A stretch of 34,667 nucleotides of DNA from Mycoplasmatota bacterium (GTDB lineage: Bacteria; Bacillota_I; Bacilli_A; Izemoplasmatales; Izemoplasmataceae): NCBI GenBank assembly GCA_022712785.1, contig JAFLJX010000237.1, positions 1 through 34,667 of the forward strand, in the 5' to 3' direction. How positions within the stretch are numbered: the stretch's first letter is position 1; every line of letters begins with the position of its first letter. A program made the translations under genes and the position numbers. Under the pieces are notes generated by a model, which was not told where the DNA came from, searched no databases, and saw only the letters and a list, made by a program, of their open reading frames with translations. Below, one piece after another: positions 8,533 to 16,860 of the stretch.

Positions 8533-11500
8533 TTATTTAAGTAAGTCTCTAATTTTTCTCATTTCTTTATTAGGATCAGTGTACCAATTGGAAGCAAACA
8601 CTCTATATATTATCCAATTTCTCGCGTTTAAATATTTTTCTTGATGTAGTAGATCTCTTCTTGAATTTGATACTTTAGATTCGTTTACATCACATATTAT
8701 ACCTAGTTTAAATGATGAAGTTTCTTCATCATAAATACCAATATTTATACTATCTGATCCTATACCAAGAGAGGTTTTAACATTATAGTTATTCTTAACA
8801 AGTCTTTTTTGAATGTCTAGTACTAAATCAGATAACACTTCTTGATCGACTAGTTCTTCACTTGAATGAAGTCTTGATAGAACTTCTTTTGCCATTTCTG
8901 GTTTATTGTTAGAAATAAAGTAACAATATCTCATATAGTCTTTTAATAGTTTTGGACCAGTACTTTTTAAGTCTTCAACTTTTAATTCTTCAGGATATAA
9001 AGAAGATACAAAGTATATCTTTTGTTTAGCTCTACTGATAGCTACATTTAGTCTGTTTTGTCCGCCATCGTTGTTAAGCCACCCAAATCTTCTTCTGACA
9101 AAACCTTCAGGATCTCTTGCATATCCCATTGAAAAGATAATAATGTCTCTTTCGTCACCCTGAACATTTTCAATATTCTTTACGAATAAACTAGTATCTT
9201 CAGAGTCATCTGTTCTAAACAATTCTTTTTCAAATTGCTTTTGATATACGCTTCTTTTAAATAGTTCTTCATCTATATAATTTTCAATCAAGTCTCTTTG
9301 AGTACTATTAAAGGTTATTACGCCTATTGTCTCATTATTTTCTCTTTCTCTAAATACTTTTTTAAGTAATTTAATAACTGCTTTAGCTTCTTCAATATTT
9401 CTTCTATTATCGAATATTCCATCTTTAACATGGATGTATTCAATAGGTGGTTTTTTACTATTATATTGATTAGGTGAAACTATTAATCTACCTTCATAAA
9501 ATGCATGATTTGAAAATGCGATTAATTCTTCATATTTAGATCTGTAGTGATAATTAAGAATAGTTTCATCAAATCTATAACGTGCTAAATCTAGTAAACT
9601 CCTAGCATCCATAGAAATGTCTTTTAATATTGCGTCTTCATAAAACTCATCATCATCTTCTAGTCTACCTATACCTAGATTTGAGGGACGTAATTGTTTT
9701 GTGTCACCTGCGATAACTACTTTTTTGGCTCGATAAATTGCGGGGATTCCTTTTTCTACGTACATTTGAGATGCTTCATCAAAAATCACTAAATCGAACA
9801 TACCATAAACTAAAGGTATAATTGCACTAACAACTTCTGGAGTCATCATCCATACTTTTATGTTGTTCATTAGTTCAAGTTGGAAGATATCTATAAATGC
9901 TTTAACGCTTATTTTTCGTCCGCTTTCTAGAATCCTTTTTATATCCATAATTCTTTTTGAATTTGAGAAGTTTAATGCATTTTTATATAATTCCATTTCG
10001 AATGATTCATTTGTAACATTTCTTTTCTCTTCTATTAGTTTATTTAGTTCATTTATTTTTTCTTGATACTTATCGAATATATATAAATGCTTTTGATTCT
10101 TAGCTTTTATATCTTCTAAATACCCAGTGAAAAAGGCATCAAATAGATAGTGACGATGTTTTGATATATCTTTTATATTTTTCAACATTTGGTGGTTTTG
10201 AAGCATGTCTAAAAACTGAATTTCTATTTTAGTAAGTTTCTCATACTTTGCTTTTTGTTTATTCAAATTTTTAATGTTTTTAACTACGAAGTTATGAAGA
10301 GTGCCATCATTTAGCAATAACTTCATATACTTAATATCTATGGATTTCTTCTTAGTAAAGAATAAAATTCTTTTTGTGTTTTTTTCCAAAAATACTTTTT
10401 TGAGTTTTCTTTTTTTAAAGAACCCTGCTTTATTTCTTTTTAACAGGTATAGTTCATAGTCTTTAGTGAATTCTTCAAACTCTATTTTGTTACTTCTACT
10501 AATTTTAGTTTCCAGTTTAGATATTAGAGGATATTCTTCTTTAATAGTTTTGAAGTTAAGATATTCATTTAAATGATTATATTTATCAAATGTTTTTTCA
10601 ATAGCGTTTAAATTCTTAAATACCGGTTTCCCAAACACTGATACAAACATGTGGTGTACTCTTTTAGGACTCAACTCATTAATTACATCTTTATCTTTTA
10701 CATATCTACTGTATAGTTTATGAATTGGAACATCTTGTATTGCTTGGTTATATAATAAGTCTAATGATACATCCATGTCGTGAAGAATATCTTTAATTTC
10801 TTCTTCTAATTTATAGATATCATTATTTAGTGTTCTTTGCGGAGGTAAGGGATTAATGAACTCTTTAAGTTTATGATAGAAATCTTGTTTATTTTCAGCG
10901 TCATCAATGAACATAGCATACTTAGATGTGTTTTTAAGCCTTGAATAGATAACATCTAAAGCAACTTTCTTCTCAGAAACCACTAATACGTTACCCCCCT
11001 TTAAAACGCTAGAAGCTATTAGACTAGTTATTGTCTGGCTTTTACCTGTCCCTGGTGGACCCCAAATTACAAGCTTTTGATTCTGATTTATTAAATCAAT
11101 AACTTTTTCTTGGGAATAGTTTAGTTCATTTATATAAGATAGTTTAGTTTCATCAACTTTACTTGTTGAATCGTTATATACTATGTCTTTTTCTTTAGAA
11201 TAAAGATCAGATTCATCAATTAGACCTTCTAATAGTTCATTATATTTACTTGAGTCTAAAATTAAACTCATATCCTTTTGAATCATTGAAGAATACAATT
11301 TGTATCTACCAACAGTAATATATTCTTTTATGTCAAATATTCCTTTTCTTCTTTTCATAAATACATCTTTTAAATCCTTCTTATATGGCTCGAAGGACAA
11401 ATCAACAGGAGTATCAATTATGTTTATACCATTCATTTGATAGAAAGGTATTACAACATCTTTTAATACTTTCTTGTTGAAAGAACCAAGGTATGGTGTA

Positions 11501-12249
11501 TTTGAGTCTATTTCATTTTTTTCCATTTTTGATGTGGCAAGTAATAAGTCTCTATTGTATATAATGTCTTTTGCTTTATCTTTAACAATACTAAAATCCT
11601 GTTTTTTCCTTACTAATCTTACGGGAAAATACAGTAGTGGTGCTTTAATTGAGAAGTTGTCCTTTTTGAAAACACCTTCTATATATGGGTAAGCTATATA
11701 AAAATCGTATGACCCAGTTTCTTTTTCATCTTTATTTGTTTCTCTAAAAAGAGTTGTAATGTGTCTTTCAAGTAACTCTCCTTTTGAAGTGTCTTCAAAT
11801 TTCAAATCAAGTTTTTTTACTTTGGTGTTAGTTAAGAATGATACAATATCAATATCTAAATTAAGAACCGCTAAATCAAAACTAACTCTTTTAGTAGTTT
11901 TACCCATATATAGATTAGGGTTTCTTCTTGAGATGTTAGTTAGTCTATCTTTATAGTGATCTAAAACTTTATAGGCATTTTTAGATACCTTAACTTCTTT
12001 TACAGAAGCATTTTGATGTTTGAATATAATTTTTAAGAATCTAGATGCATATTCATCCATGAATAGTTTTCCAATTCCAGAAATCGCTAAAAAATCACTT
12101 GTTTTAAGTGGTTTTTTTGTAGAAATCTCTTTAAGAACATTATCAGAACATATAAGTCGTGTTTTCCCTGTTCTTTCAAATACCTCTTGTCTTATTAAGT
12201 CTCTTAGTCCATCTAATTCGATAAGTAGTTTATTTTTTATAAGTGCCAT
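8533..12249 (-). CDS. HRDC-DUF4011-SF1 helicase with degenerate REase-like C-terminus
   Basis: A 1238-residue protein. Residues about 5-78 look like an HRDC domain (ICSDNVLKEISTKKPLK then FLAISGIGKLFMDEY). A DUF4011 region starts near 97 (HYKDRLTNISRRNPNL). The superfamily 1 helicase core has Walker A GPPGTGKS (397-404), DEAS (824-827), GDTKQL (848-853), VQGDERD (1029-1035) and VAISRAK (1069-1075), with a charged, probably coiled insert between about 470 and 770. The C-terminus (about 1130-1238) matches the MTES_1575/Vsr-like PD-(D/E)xK fold, but the expected catalytic acids read N1169 and I1185. Related DUF4011-helicase-nuclease proteins have been linked to phage defence; a repair role is also possible. 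AGGAGTGG precedes ATG at 12249. No partner defence gene is adjacent. Confidence 0.85.
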   Translation of the reverse strand: MALIKNKLLIELDGLRDLIRQEVFERTGKTRLICSDNVLKEISTKKPLKTSDFLAISGIGKLFMDEYASRFLKIIFKHQNASVKEVKVSKNAYKVLDHYKDRLTNISRRNPNLYMGKTTKRVSFDLAVLNLDIDIVSFLTNTKVKKLDLKFEDTSKGELLERHITTLFRETNKDEKETGSYDFYIAYPYIEGVFKKDNFSIKAPLLYFPVRLVRKKQDFSIVKDKAKDIIYNRDLLLATSKMEKNEIDSNTPYLGSFNKKVLKDVVIPFYQMNGINIIDTPVDLSFEPYKKDLKDVFMKRRKGIFDIKEYITVGRYKLYSSMIQKDMSLILDSSKYNELLEGLIDESDLYSKEKDIVYNDSTSKVDETKLSYINELNYSQEKVIDLINQNQKLVIWGPPGTGKSQTITSLIASSVLKGGNVLVVSEKKVALDVIYSRLKNTSKYAMFIDDAENKQDFYHKLKEFINPLPPQRTLNNDIYKLEEEIKDILHDMDVSLDLLYNQAIQDVPIHKLYSRYVKDKDVINELSPKRVHHMFVSVFGKPVFKNLNAIEKTFDKYNHLNEYLNFKTIKEEYPLISKLETKISRSNKIEFEEFTKDYELYLLKRNKAGFFKKRKLKKVFLEKNTKRILFFTKKKSIDIKYMKLLLNDGTLHNFVVKNIKNLNKQKAKYEKLTKIEIQFLDMLQNHQMLKNIKDISKHRHYLFDAFFTGYLEDIKAKNQKHLYIFDKYQEKINELNKLIEEKRNVTNESFEMELYKNALNFSNSKRIMDIKRILESGRKISVKAFIDIFQLELMNNIKVWMMTPEVVSAIIPLVYGMFDLVIFDEASQMYVEKGIPAIYRAKKVVIAGDTKQLRPSNLGIGRLEDDDEFYEDAILKDISMDARSLLDLARYRFDETILNYHYRSKYEELIAFSNHAFYEGRLIVSPNQYNSKKPPIEYIHVKDGIFDNRRNIEEAKAVIKLLKKVFRERENNETIGVITFNSTQRDLIENYIDEELFKRSVYQKQFEKELFRTDDSEDTSLFVKNIENVQGDERDIIIFSMGYARDPEGFVRRRFGWLNNDGGQNRLNVAISRAKQKIYFVSSLYPEELKVEDLKSTGPKLLKDYMRYCYFISNNKPEMAKEVLSRLHSSEELVDQEVLSDLVLDIQKRLVKNNYNVKTSLGIGSDSINIGIYDEETSSFKLGIICDVNESKVSNSRRDLLHQEKYLNARNWIIYRVFASNWYTDPNKEMRKIRDLLK

Positions 12250-12343
12250 ATTTCCACTCCTAGTAAATTATTATAATATATATTCTAGTTTAGCATTTTT
12301 ACATAGAAAAATAAAGAAAACAAAAAACAGTTATTTCAATATT

Positions 12344-12373
12344 AAAGGGACTACCAAAGTTGGTAATCCCTTT
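12344..12373 (-). terminator. Intrinsic terminator after tnaA
   Basis: A hairpin with arms AAAGGGA-C-TACCAA and TTGGTA-A-TCCCTTT (one C/A mismatch, two-base loop) sits 7 bases beyond the tnaA stop codon. The T-tract on the minus strand is weak (TTTAATATT), so efficiency is uncertain. Confidence 0.65.
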
Positions 12374-12380
12374 GTTATAA

Positions 12381-13769
12381 TTATTTTTTTATAGGTTTAA
12401 GTCTTGCGGTAAAGTGTCTTAACACTGGTGGTTCATAATCAAACTCCAGTCCTACTAAAATTTCTCTATTTTTATAAACTTCTATAACTGCTTCAGCAAC
12501 TACCTCTAAATGTGCATATGTGTAGGTACGTCTTGGAATTGTAAGTCTCATTAATTCTAATGGACTTTCTAGGTTTTCATGAGTATCTGGGTCTCTTCCG
12601 AGTAAGAACGAACCTATTTCAACAGGTCTAACTCCTGCTTCTAAATATAATGCGTTTGAAACCGACTGTGCTGGAAACTCAAAATAAGGTATATGAGGAG
12701 CAAACTTTTTACAGTCAACAAATACTGCATGTCCTCCAACAGGATATTGAATAGGGACTCCTGCATCTCTTAATTTATCTCCTAAGAATCTTACTTGATC
12801 CATTCTATGTTCTAGATAATCTAACTCTAAAGCTTCGTTTAATCCTACAGATAATGCTTCCATATCTCTACCAGTTAGACCTCCATATGTTGGGAATCCT
12901 TCCATAGGAACTATGTATGTACGACATTTATTATATAAATCAGTATCTTCCTTAATACAAATTAATCCACCAATATTACTAATACCATCTTTTTTAGCAC
13001 TCATTAAAAAGATATCAGCTAATTGGAATACTTCTAATGCTATTTCTCTTATAGATTTATTTTTATATTCTTCTTCTCTTTGTTTAACAAAATATGCATT
13101 TTCTGCGTATCTTGCGCCATCAATTAGTAAAGTAATATCATATTTGTTTGCTATTTTTTTAACTTCTTTCATATTTTCCATACTAACAGGTTGTCCACCA
13201 GCACTATTATTTGTGATAGTCATGATAATTCCTGCGATGTTTTCTTTACCTTTTCCTTCTATAATATTTACTAATCCTTTTAAATCAAAATTTCCTTTAA
13301 AAGGATGATAGTTCTCAGTATCAAAACATTCATCAATTACACAATCAAGTGCACGAGCTCCAGCTAATTCAACATGAGCTCTTGTTGTATCAAAATGCAT
13401 ATTAGAAATAAAATATAATCCTTCTCTATCTACAAGTTGTGGTAAAACAACTTGTTCAGCTCCACGACCTTGATGTGCAGGAATAATATATTTATAGTTT
13501 GTAATTTCTTTAGCTACTTTTTCTAACTTATAAAAACTACGAGATCCAGCATAAGCTTCGTCTCCCATCATCAATGCAGCCCATTGGAAATGGCTCATTG
13601 CTCCAGTTCCCGAATCTGTTAGTAAATCAATATATACATCTTCACTTCTTAAACTAAAAGGATTGTATCCAGCATCTTTTAGAAATCCAATTCTTTCTTC
13701 TTTTGTAGTAACTTTGATTGGCTCTACCATCTTTATTCTATAAGGTGGAGCCACATACTTTTTGTTCAT
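12381..13769 (-). CDS. tnaA: Tryptophanase
   Basis: A 462-residue PLP enzyme that splits L-tryptophan to indole, pyruvate and ammonia. It shares its fold with tyrosine phenol-lyase, but the discriminating residues point to tryptophanase. There is Asp at 127 (HFDTTR; E. coli D137, Thr in TPL), V383 and I385 in RPVEIGSFLLGR (TPL has Met and Arg), and H452 in LRHFTA (E. coli H463). The PLP lysine is K260 in SAKKDG. The frame stays open for 21 codons upstream, but GGAGG lies seven bases before the ATG at 13769 and the family N-terminus (YVAPPYRIK) begins there, so I use that start. It is a single gene with its own promoter, overlapped by a cre-like site, and its own terminator. Confidence 0.93.
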   Translation of the reverse strand: MNKKYVAPPYRIKMVEPIKVTTKEERIGFLKDAGYNPFSLRSEDVYIDLLTDSGTGAMSHFQWAALMMGDEAYAGSRSFYKLEKVAKEITNYKYIIPAHQGRGAEQVVLPQLVDREGLYFISNMHFDTTRAHVELAGARALDCVIDECFDTENYHPFKGNFDLKGLVNIIEGKGKENIAGIIMTITNNSAGGQPVSMENMKEVKKIANKYDITLLIDGARYAENAYFVKQREEEYKNKSIREIALEVFQLADIFLMSAKKDGISNIGGLICIKEDTDLYNKCRTYIVPMEGFPTYGGLTGRDMEALSVGLNEALELDYLEHRMDQVRFLGDKLRDAGVPIQYPVGGHAVFVDCKKFAPHIPYFEFPAQSVSNALYLEAGVRPVEIGSFLLGRDPDTHENLESPLELMRLTIPRRTYTYAHLEVVAEAVIEVYKNREILVGLEFDYEPPVLRHFTARLKPIKK

Positions 13770-13833
13770 ATTATTCCTCCAAAGTGTAAAGTATTTTTCA
13801 TTATGTTTATATCTAAAATATAAGACCAACATT

Positions 13834-13862
13834 ATTATACAATTTTAAAGCGCTTACATCAA
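13834..13862 (-). promoter_or_regulatory. Predicted tnaA promoter
   Basis: The minus strand carries TTGATG (13862-13857), a 17-base spacer, and TATAAT (13839-13834), about 65 bases before the tnaA start codon. A cre-like site fills most of the spacer. Confidence 0.65.
13845..13858 (-). promoter_or_regulatory. cre-like (CcpA) site in the tnaA promoter
   Basis: The minus-strand sequence TGTAAGCGCTTTAA matches the Bacillus cre consensus TGWNANCGNTNWCA at every fixed position except one (A for C at position 13). It overlaps the end of the -35 box and the spacer, where a bound regulator would block polymerase. Binding by a CcpA homologue is inferred; no ccpA is in the window. Confidence 0.6.
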
Positions 13863-13873
13863 CCTAATTGTAT

Positions 13874-13906
13874 AATAAAACCTGAGAATTTATCTCAGGT
13901 TTTATT
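13874..13906 (-). terminator. Intrinsic terminator after rsmH2
   Basis: A perfect 14-bp stem (core CCTGAGA / TCTCAGG with AT extension) and a five-base loop begins inside the rsmH2 stop codon. The minus strand runs GGTTTTATTATAC after the core, giving a modest U-tract. Confidence 0.8.
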
Positions 13907-14955
13907 TAAGCTTTTATTGCCCATCTCATTTTAGTTGAACGAGCACGTCTATTAATATTGCACTCTTCAAGAGTTGGTCTGATTATCTCAGAAGATATTT
14001 CTTTATAGATACCTTCTCTTAGTAATCTTTTAAATGATTTCTTAACAAGTCTATCTTCCCCCGAATGGAAAGAAAGTACTACAACTCTACCCTCTTTAGC
14101 TAAAACGTCAGGTAACTTTTCTAAGAAGTTATATATCGATTCGAATTCTCTATTCACATCTATTCTAAGAGCTTGAAAAGATCTTTGACATGATTTTTTT
14201 ATTTCATTATCTCTAGTACTTGGGTGAATAAACTGAAGTGCGCCTTTAATTATATTTTGCAGTTTTGTAGTTGTGTCAATATGAATACCTTTTCTGATTT
14301 CTTTTACTATAGCTTTAGATATAACTCCTGCATGAGGTTCATCAGCATTCTCAGTAAGCATACCTTCTATTGCCTCTTGAGAAAGCCTTCTTAGCCTAGT
14401 TGATGCGGGTATACCAATTCCAGGATTCATTCTTAAATCCAAAGGCCCATTTTTTTTATATGAAAATCCTCTTTCAGGATTATCTATTTGCATTGAAGAC
14501 ACTCCTAAATCCGCTAAAACAAAGTTTAGTAGTCCTGATTCTGGCACTACTTCATCTATGTTTGAAAAGTTTAGATGTTTAGTAGTTAATATATTTGAGT
14601 CATAGCCTAGATTTTCTAAGCGCTCTTTGGTTTTTGGTAATTCAATTGAATCTATATCCAATGAATACAAATGCCCTTTAGAATCAAGTTTTTTAAGCAT
14701 TTCTAATGTGTGTCCTCCATAACCTAAAGTTGCGTCTAATCCAACTTGGCCTGGTTTAATTTGTAGAAAATCTAGGATCTCATTTACCATTATAGGAATA
14801 TGCATCCCTGCGGGTGTACTTCCTTTTTGAATAACCCTGTCAATTGTTTTTGAGTATTTTTCAGGATTTAATTCTTTATATTTTTCTTTATAAGATTTAG
14901 GATATTTACCACTATATCTAACTCTTCTTTTATGTGGTTTTTCTTGTTCAGCCAT
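13906..14955 (-). CDS. rsmH: 16S rRNA m4C1402 methyltransferase, RsmH2-type
   Basis: A 349-residue SAM-dependent methyltransferase of the MraW/RsmH family, which N4-methylates C1402 in 16S rRNA. Family motifs: HIPIMVNEILDFL at 52-64, DATLGYGGHT (SAM site) at about 74-83, ADLGVSSMQIDNPERGFSY, the GPLDLRMNP loop, SFHSGEDR near the C-terminus and a final RRARSTKMRWAI. Three things mark it as the divergent second paralogue type: HSGED where classical RsmH has HSLED, a basic N-terminal extension of about 50 residues (KRRVRYSGKY), and no mraZ or ftsL neighbour. GGCGGAGA precedes ATG at 14955. A terminator on each side suggests it is transcribed alone. Confidence 0.9.
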   Translation of the reverse strand: MAEQEKPHKRRVRYSGKYPKSYKEKYKELNPEKYSKTIDRVIQKGSTPAGMHIPIMVNEILDFLQIKPGQVGLDATLGYGGHTLEMLKKLDSKGHLYSLDIDSIELPKTKERLENLGYDSNILTTKHLNFSNIDEVVPESGLLNFVLADLGVSSMQIDNPERGFSYKKNGPLDLRMNPGIGIPASTRLRRLSQEAIEGMLTENADEPHAGVISKAIVKEIRKGIHIDTTTKLQNIIKGALQFIHPSTRDNEIKKSCQRSFQALRIDVNREFESIYNFLEKLPDVLAKEGRVVVLSFHSGEDRLVKKSFKRLLREGIYKEISSEIIRPTLEECNINRRARSTKMRWAIKA

Positions 14956-15072
14956 AATAATCTCCGCCTTTTGATATTCTAATATGTTATAATCTTAGTT
15001 TAACTCATACTGAGTATAAACTTATTATATAATATAATGCAAATAATTTCTCGTAAATATACGTTTAAACTC

Positions 15073-15109
15073 ATCAAAGCCCACTAATATTAAATTAGCG
15101 GGCTTTGAT
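15073..15109 (-). terminator. Terminator at the end of the Liv/acyl-CoA operon
   Basis: A hairpin with outer arms ATCAAAGCCC and GGGCTTTGAT (10 bp, perfect), one A/C mismatch, five inner pairs (CTAAT/ATTAG) and a five-base loop. It lies 28 bases past the last gene of the operon. The U-tract on the minus strand is short, so termination may be partial. Confidence 0.7.
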
Positions 15110-15136
15110 ATATAAGGAGAATTCTGAAAAAACAAA

Positions 15137-16018
15137 TTAGTTAGTAAATTCCATAATGTAATTAGCAAGTGTATCAGGTAAATCAACTAATGGTGAGTGT
15201 CCAGAGTTTTTCAATACAATTTTTTTAGAATTAGTTATAGCTTCAATTGTTTCATCAACCATGTATTCTAAAACTACAGCATCGCTATCACCCCATAAAG
15301 ATAATACCGGACAAGTTACATCCTTAATTGTACCATCTCCTAAAGAGACACCATTTGAGAAATTAGACATATTGAATGTTGTTAATGCCCAATCTACATC
15401 AATTATATTTCGTTGTTTCATTGTTTCTGATAAATACAATTTGTTATCTTCTTCACTTGGTTTATTAACTGTGTATATAGCTTGATCCCAAATTGAATTC
15501 ATTATTTCTACACTATTAGTTTTGAAAATATTGTCCATAGGTTTTACTTGAACTGCATCTTCTGCTAATTCTTCAATACTGCTATAGAATTCACCGAGTT
15601 TTGGAGACCCATCATCATTCTTTTTATAGATTGGATATCCTCGGTATGAACAAGATTCAATCAAAATTAGCTTTTTTACTTGATCTTGTCTTTTTGATGC
15701 TATTTTCATACTTATAGCTCCGCCTGTACTCCAACCAGCTATATTGTATTTTTTAATGTTTAAAACATCTAGTAATTCACAGATATCATCTGAGAAATCT
15801 TCTAAACCTTTAATAGGGTTAATATATGATGAATCACCAAACCCTCTTAAGTCAGGTGCAATAACTCTATATTTGCGTCTAAGTCTTTCAATTAGCGGTT
15901 TAAAATGTAACCCACTACTCATGTTTCCATGAATTAAAACTAAAACTTCTTCTCTTGTACCTTTATCAATATAATGAATAGTTTCTCCATTACTTAATTT
16001 TAAATGTTTCTTATCCAT
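15137..16018 (-). CDS. Alpha/beta hydrolase (operon gene 11)
   Basis: A 293-residue alpha/beta hydrolase. The oxyanion motif HGNMSSG is at 30-36, DLRGFGDS at 56-63, and the nucleophile elbow GWSTGG at 95-100 with S97. The acid is D246 in GDSDAV (D244 is an alternative) and the histidine H274 in NSGHSP, so the full triad is present. No signal peptide is seen. It is the last gene of the operon, 11 bases after another alpha/beta hydrolase. In this setting it may cleave an ester or thioester of the imported substrate, for example hydroxybutyrate oligomers. The exact substrate cannot be read from the sequence. Confidence 0.85.
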   Translation of the reverse strand: MDKKHLKLSNGETIHYIDKGTREEVLVLIHGNMSSGLHFKPLIERLRRKYRVIAPDLRGFGDSSYINPIKGLEDFSDDICELLDVLNIKKYNIAGWSTGGAISMKIASKRQDQVKKLILIESCSYRGYPIYKKNDDGSPKLGEFYSSIEELAEDAVQVKPMDNIFKTNSVEIMNSIWDQAIYTVNKPSEEDNKLYLSETMKQRNIIDVDWALTTFNMSNFSNGVSLGDGTIKDVTCPVLSLWGDSDAVVLEYMVDETIEAITNSKKIVLKNSGHSPLVDLPDTLANYIMEFTN

Positions 16019-16029
16019 ATGTATTCCTC

Positions 16030-16860
16030 CTAAATAATTTTCGGTATATTTGTACTATTAATAAAACCAAGTATTATAGTTGTAAATAACTCAGGATCTT
16101 CGTACATAGATGCATGCCCTGCGTTAGGTAAATGTATTAATTTAGATCCTTTAATATTCTCATTCAAATACTTTTGTTCAAATGGTGGTGTTAAGAAATC
16201 ATATTCGCTACTTATAATAAGTGTATTTGCAGTAATAATATGTAATGAATTTGTAGTGTCATGTGTCTCAGCACTTTTTGTTAATCTAACCATTGAATCT
16301 AAGAATAATGGGTTACTAAATAATGGCACTAATATTTTTTTTCTTTCTTCCATCCATTCAATATTTTCTGTATAAAACTTTGGAGAATAAATGTAAGGAA
16401 TAGATATATTGTAGTACGCAAGTCCATTTCTAGATTCAGATACTTGATTCCATCCGTCTCCAATAGCTTTAAGCCAAGGACTAGTTTTAGCTACGCCATT
16501 AGCTAAAATTATTTTTTTAACTGTGGTTGGGTATTTAATACTGTATTTTAGTGCAATACTTGCTCCATAACTTATCCCTACCAAATTTACTTTTTCAAGT
16601 TTTAACTCGTTAATTAAACTGTTTAAAACTTCAACTTGTAGATCTAGTGTGTAGTTAGTATCAGATTTACTTGATTCACCTTGATCAACCATATCAAATC
16701 TAATCAAAGTATTGTTTTCACTAAGAGATTCTTTGAATATTTCCCAACTAAGAGTAGACATCATAATACCGTTTACTAAAATTATTATTTCTTTATCACT
16801 TTTTAAATCACCATCTACAACATATTTTATGTTAAAGTCATTGTGTTTTAAAAAACTCAT
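16030..16860 (-). CDS. Alpha/beta hydrolase (operon gene 10)
   Basis: A 276-residue alpha/beta hydrolase with nucleophile elbow VGISYGAS (S97), an acid in SSEYDFLTPP and a histidine in LPNAGHASM. The oxyanion loop reads VNGIMMS, with Asn in place of the usual His of HG. It resembles the 3-oxoadipate enol-lactonase/BioH-like group only in general layout. Its ATG at 16860 overlaps the TGA of the CoA-transferase gene as ATGA, so the two are translationally coupled. It differs clearly in sequence from the hydrolase that follows, so the pair is not a recent duplication and the two enzymes may act on different bonds. Confidence 0.83.
   Translation of the reverse strand: MSFLKHNDFNIKYVVDGDLKSDKEIIILVNGIMMSTLSWEIFKESLSENNTLIRFDMVDQGESSKSDTNYTLDLQVEVLNSLINELKLEKVNLVGISYGASIALKYSIKYPTTVKKIILANGVAKTSPWLKAIGDGWNQVSESRNGLAYYNISIPYIYSPKFYTENIEWMEERKKILVPLFSNPLFLDSMVRLTKSAETHDTTNSLHIITANTLIISSEYDFLTPPFEQKYLNENIKGSKLIHLPNAGHASMYEDPELFTTIILGFINSTNIPKII

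Noticed and set aside
12250..12340. Promoter of the helicase gene
   Set aside because: TATAAT (12275-12270) is present on the minus strand, but no acceptable -35 box lies at 16-18 bases, so I do not list it.
12020..12394. Plus-strand open frame across the start of the helicase gene
   Set aside because: It lies antisense to the HRDC region and the tnaA terminator, with no ribosome binding site or known domain.
12381..13769. Tyrosine phenol-lyase instead of tryptophanase
   Set aside because: Asp127, Val383, Ile385 and His452 match tryptophanase; the TPL-specific Thr, Met and Arg are absent.
13770..13832. In-frame N-terminal extension of tnaA, or a TnaC-like leader peptide
   Set aside because: The open frame before the tnaA start contains a Trp, but it runs into tnaA with no stop, has no ribosome binding site, and includes the promoter -10 side. 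GGAGG serves the ATG at 13769.
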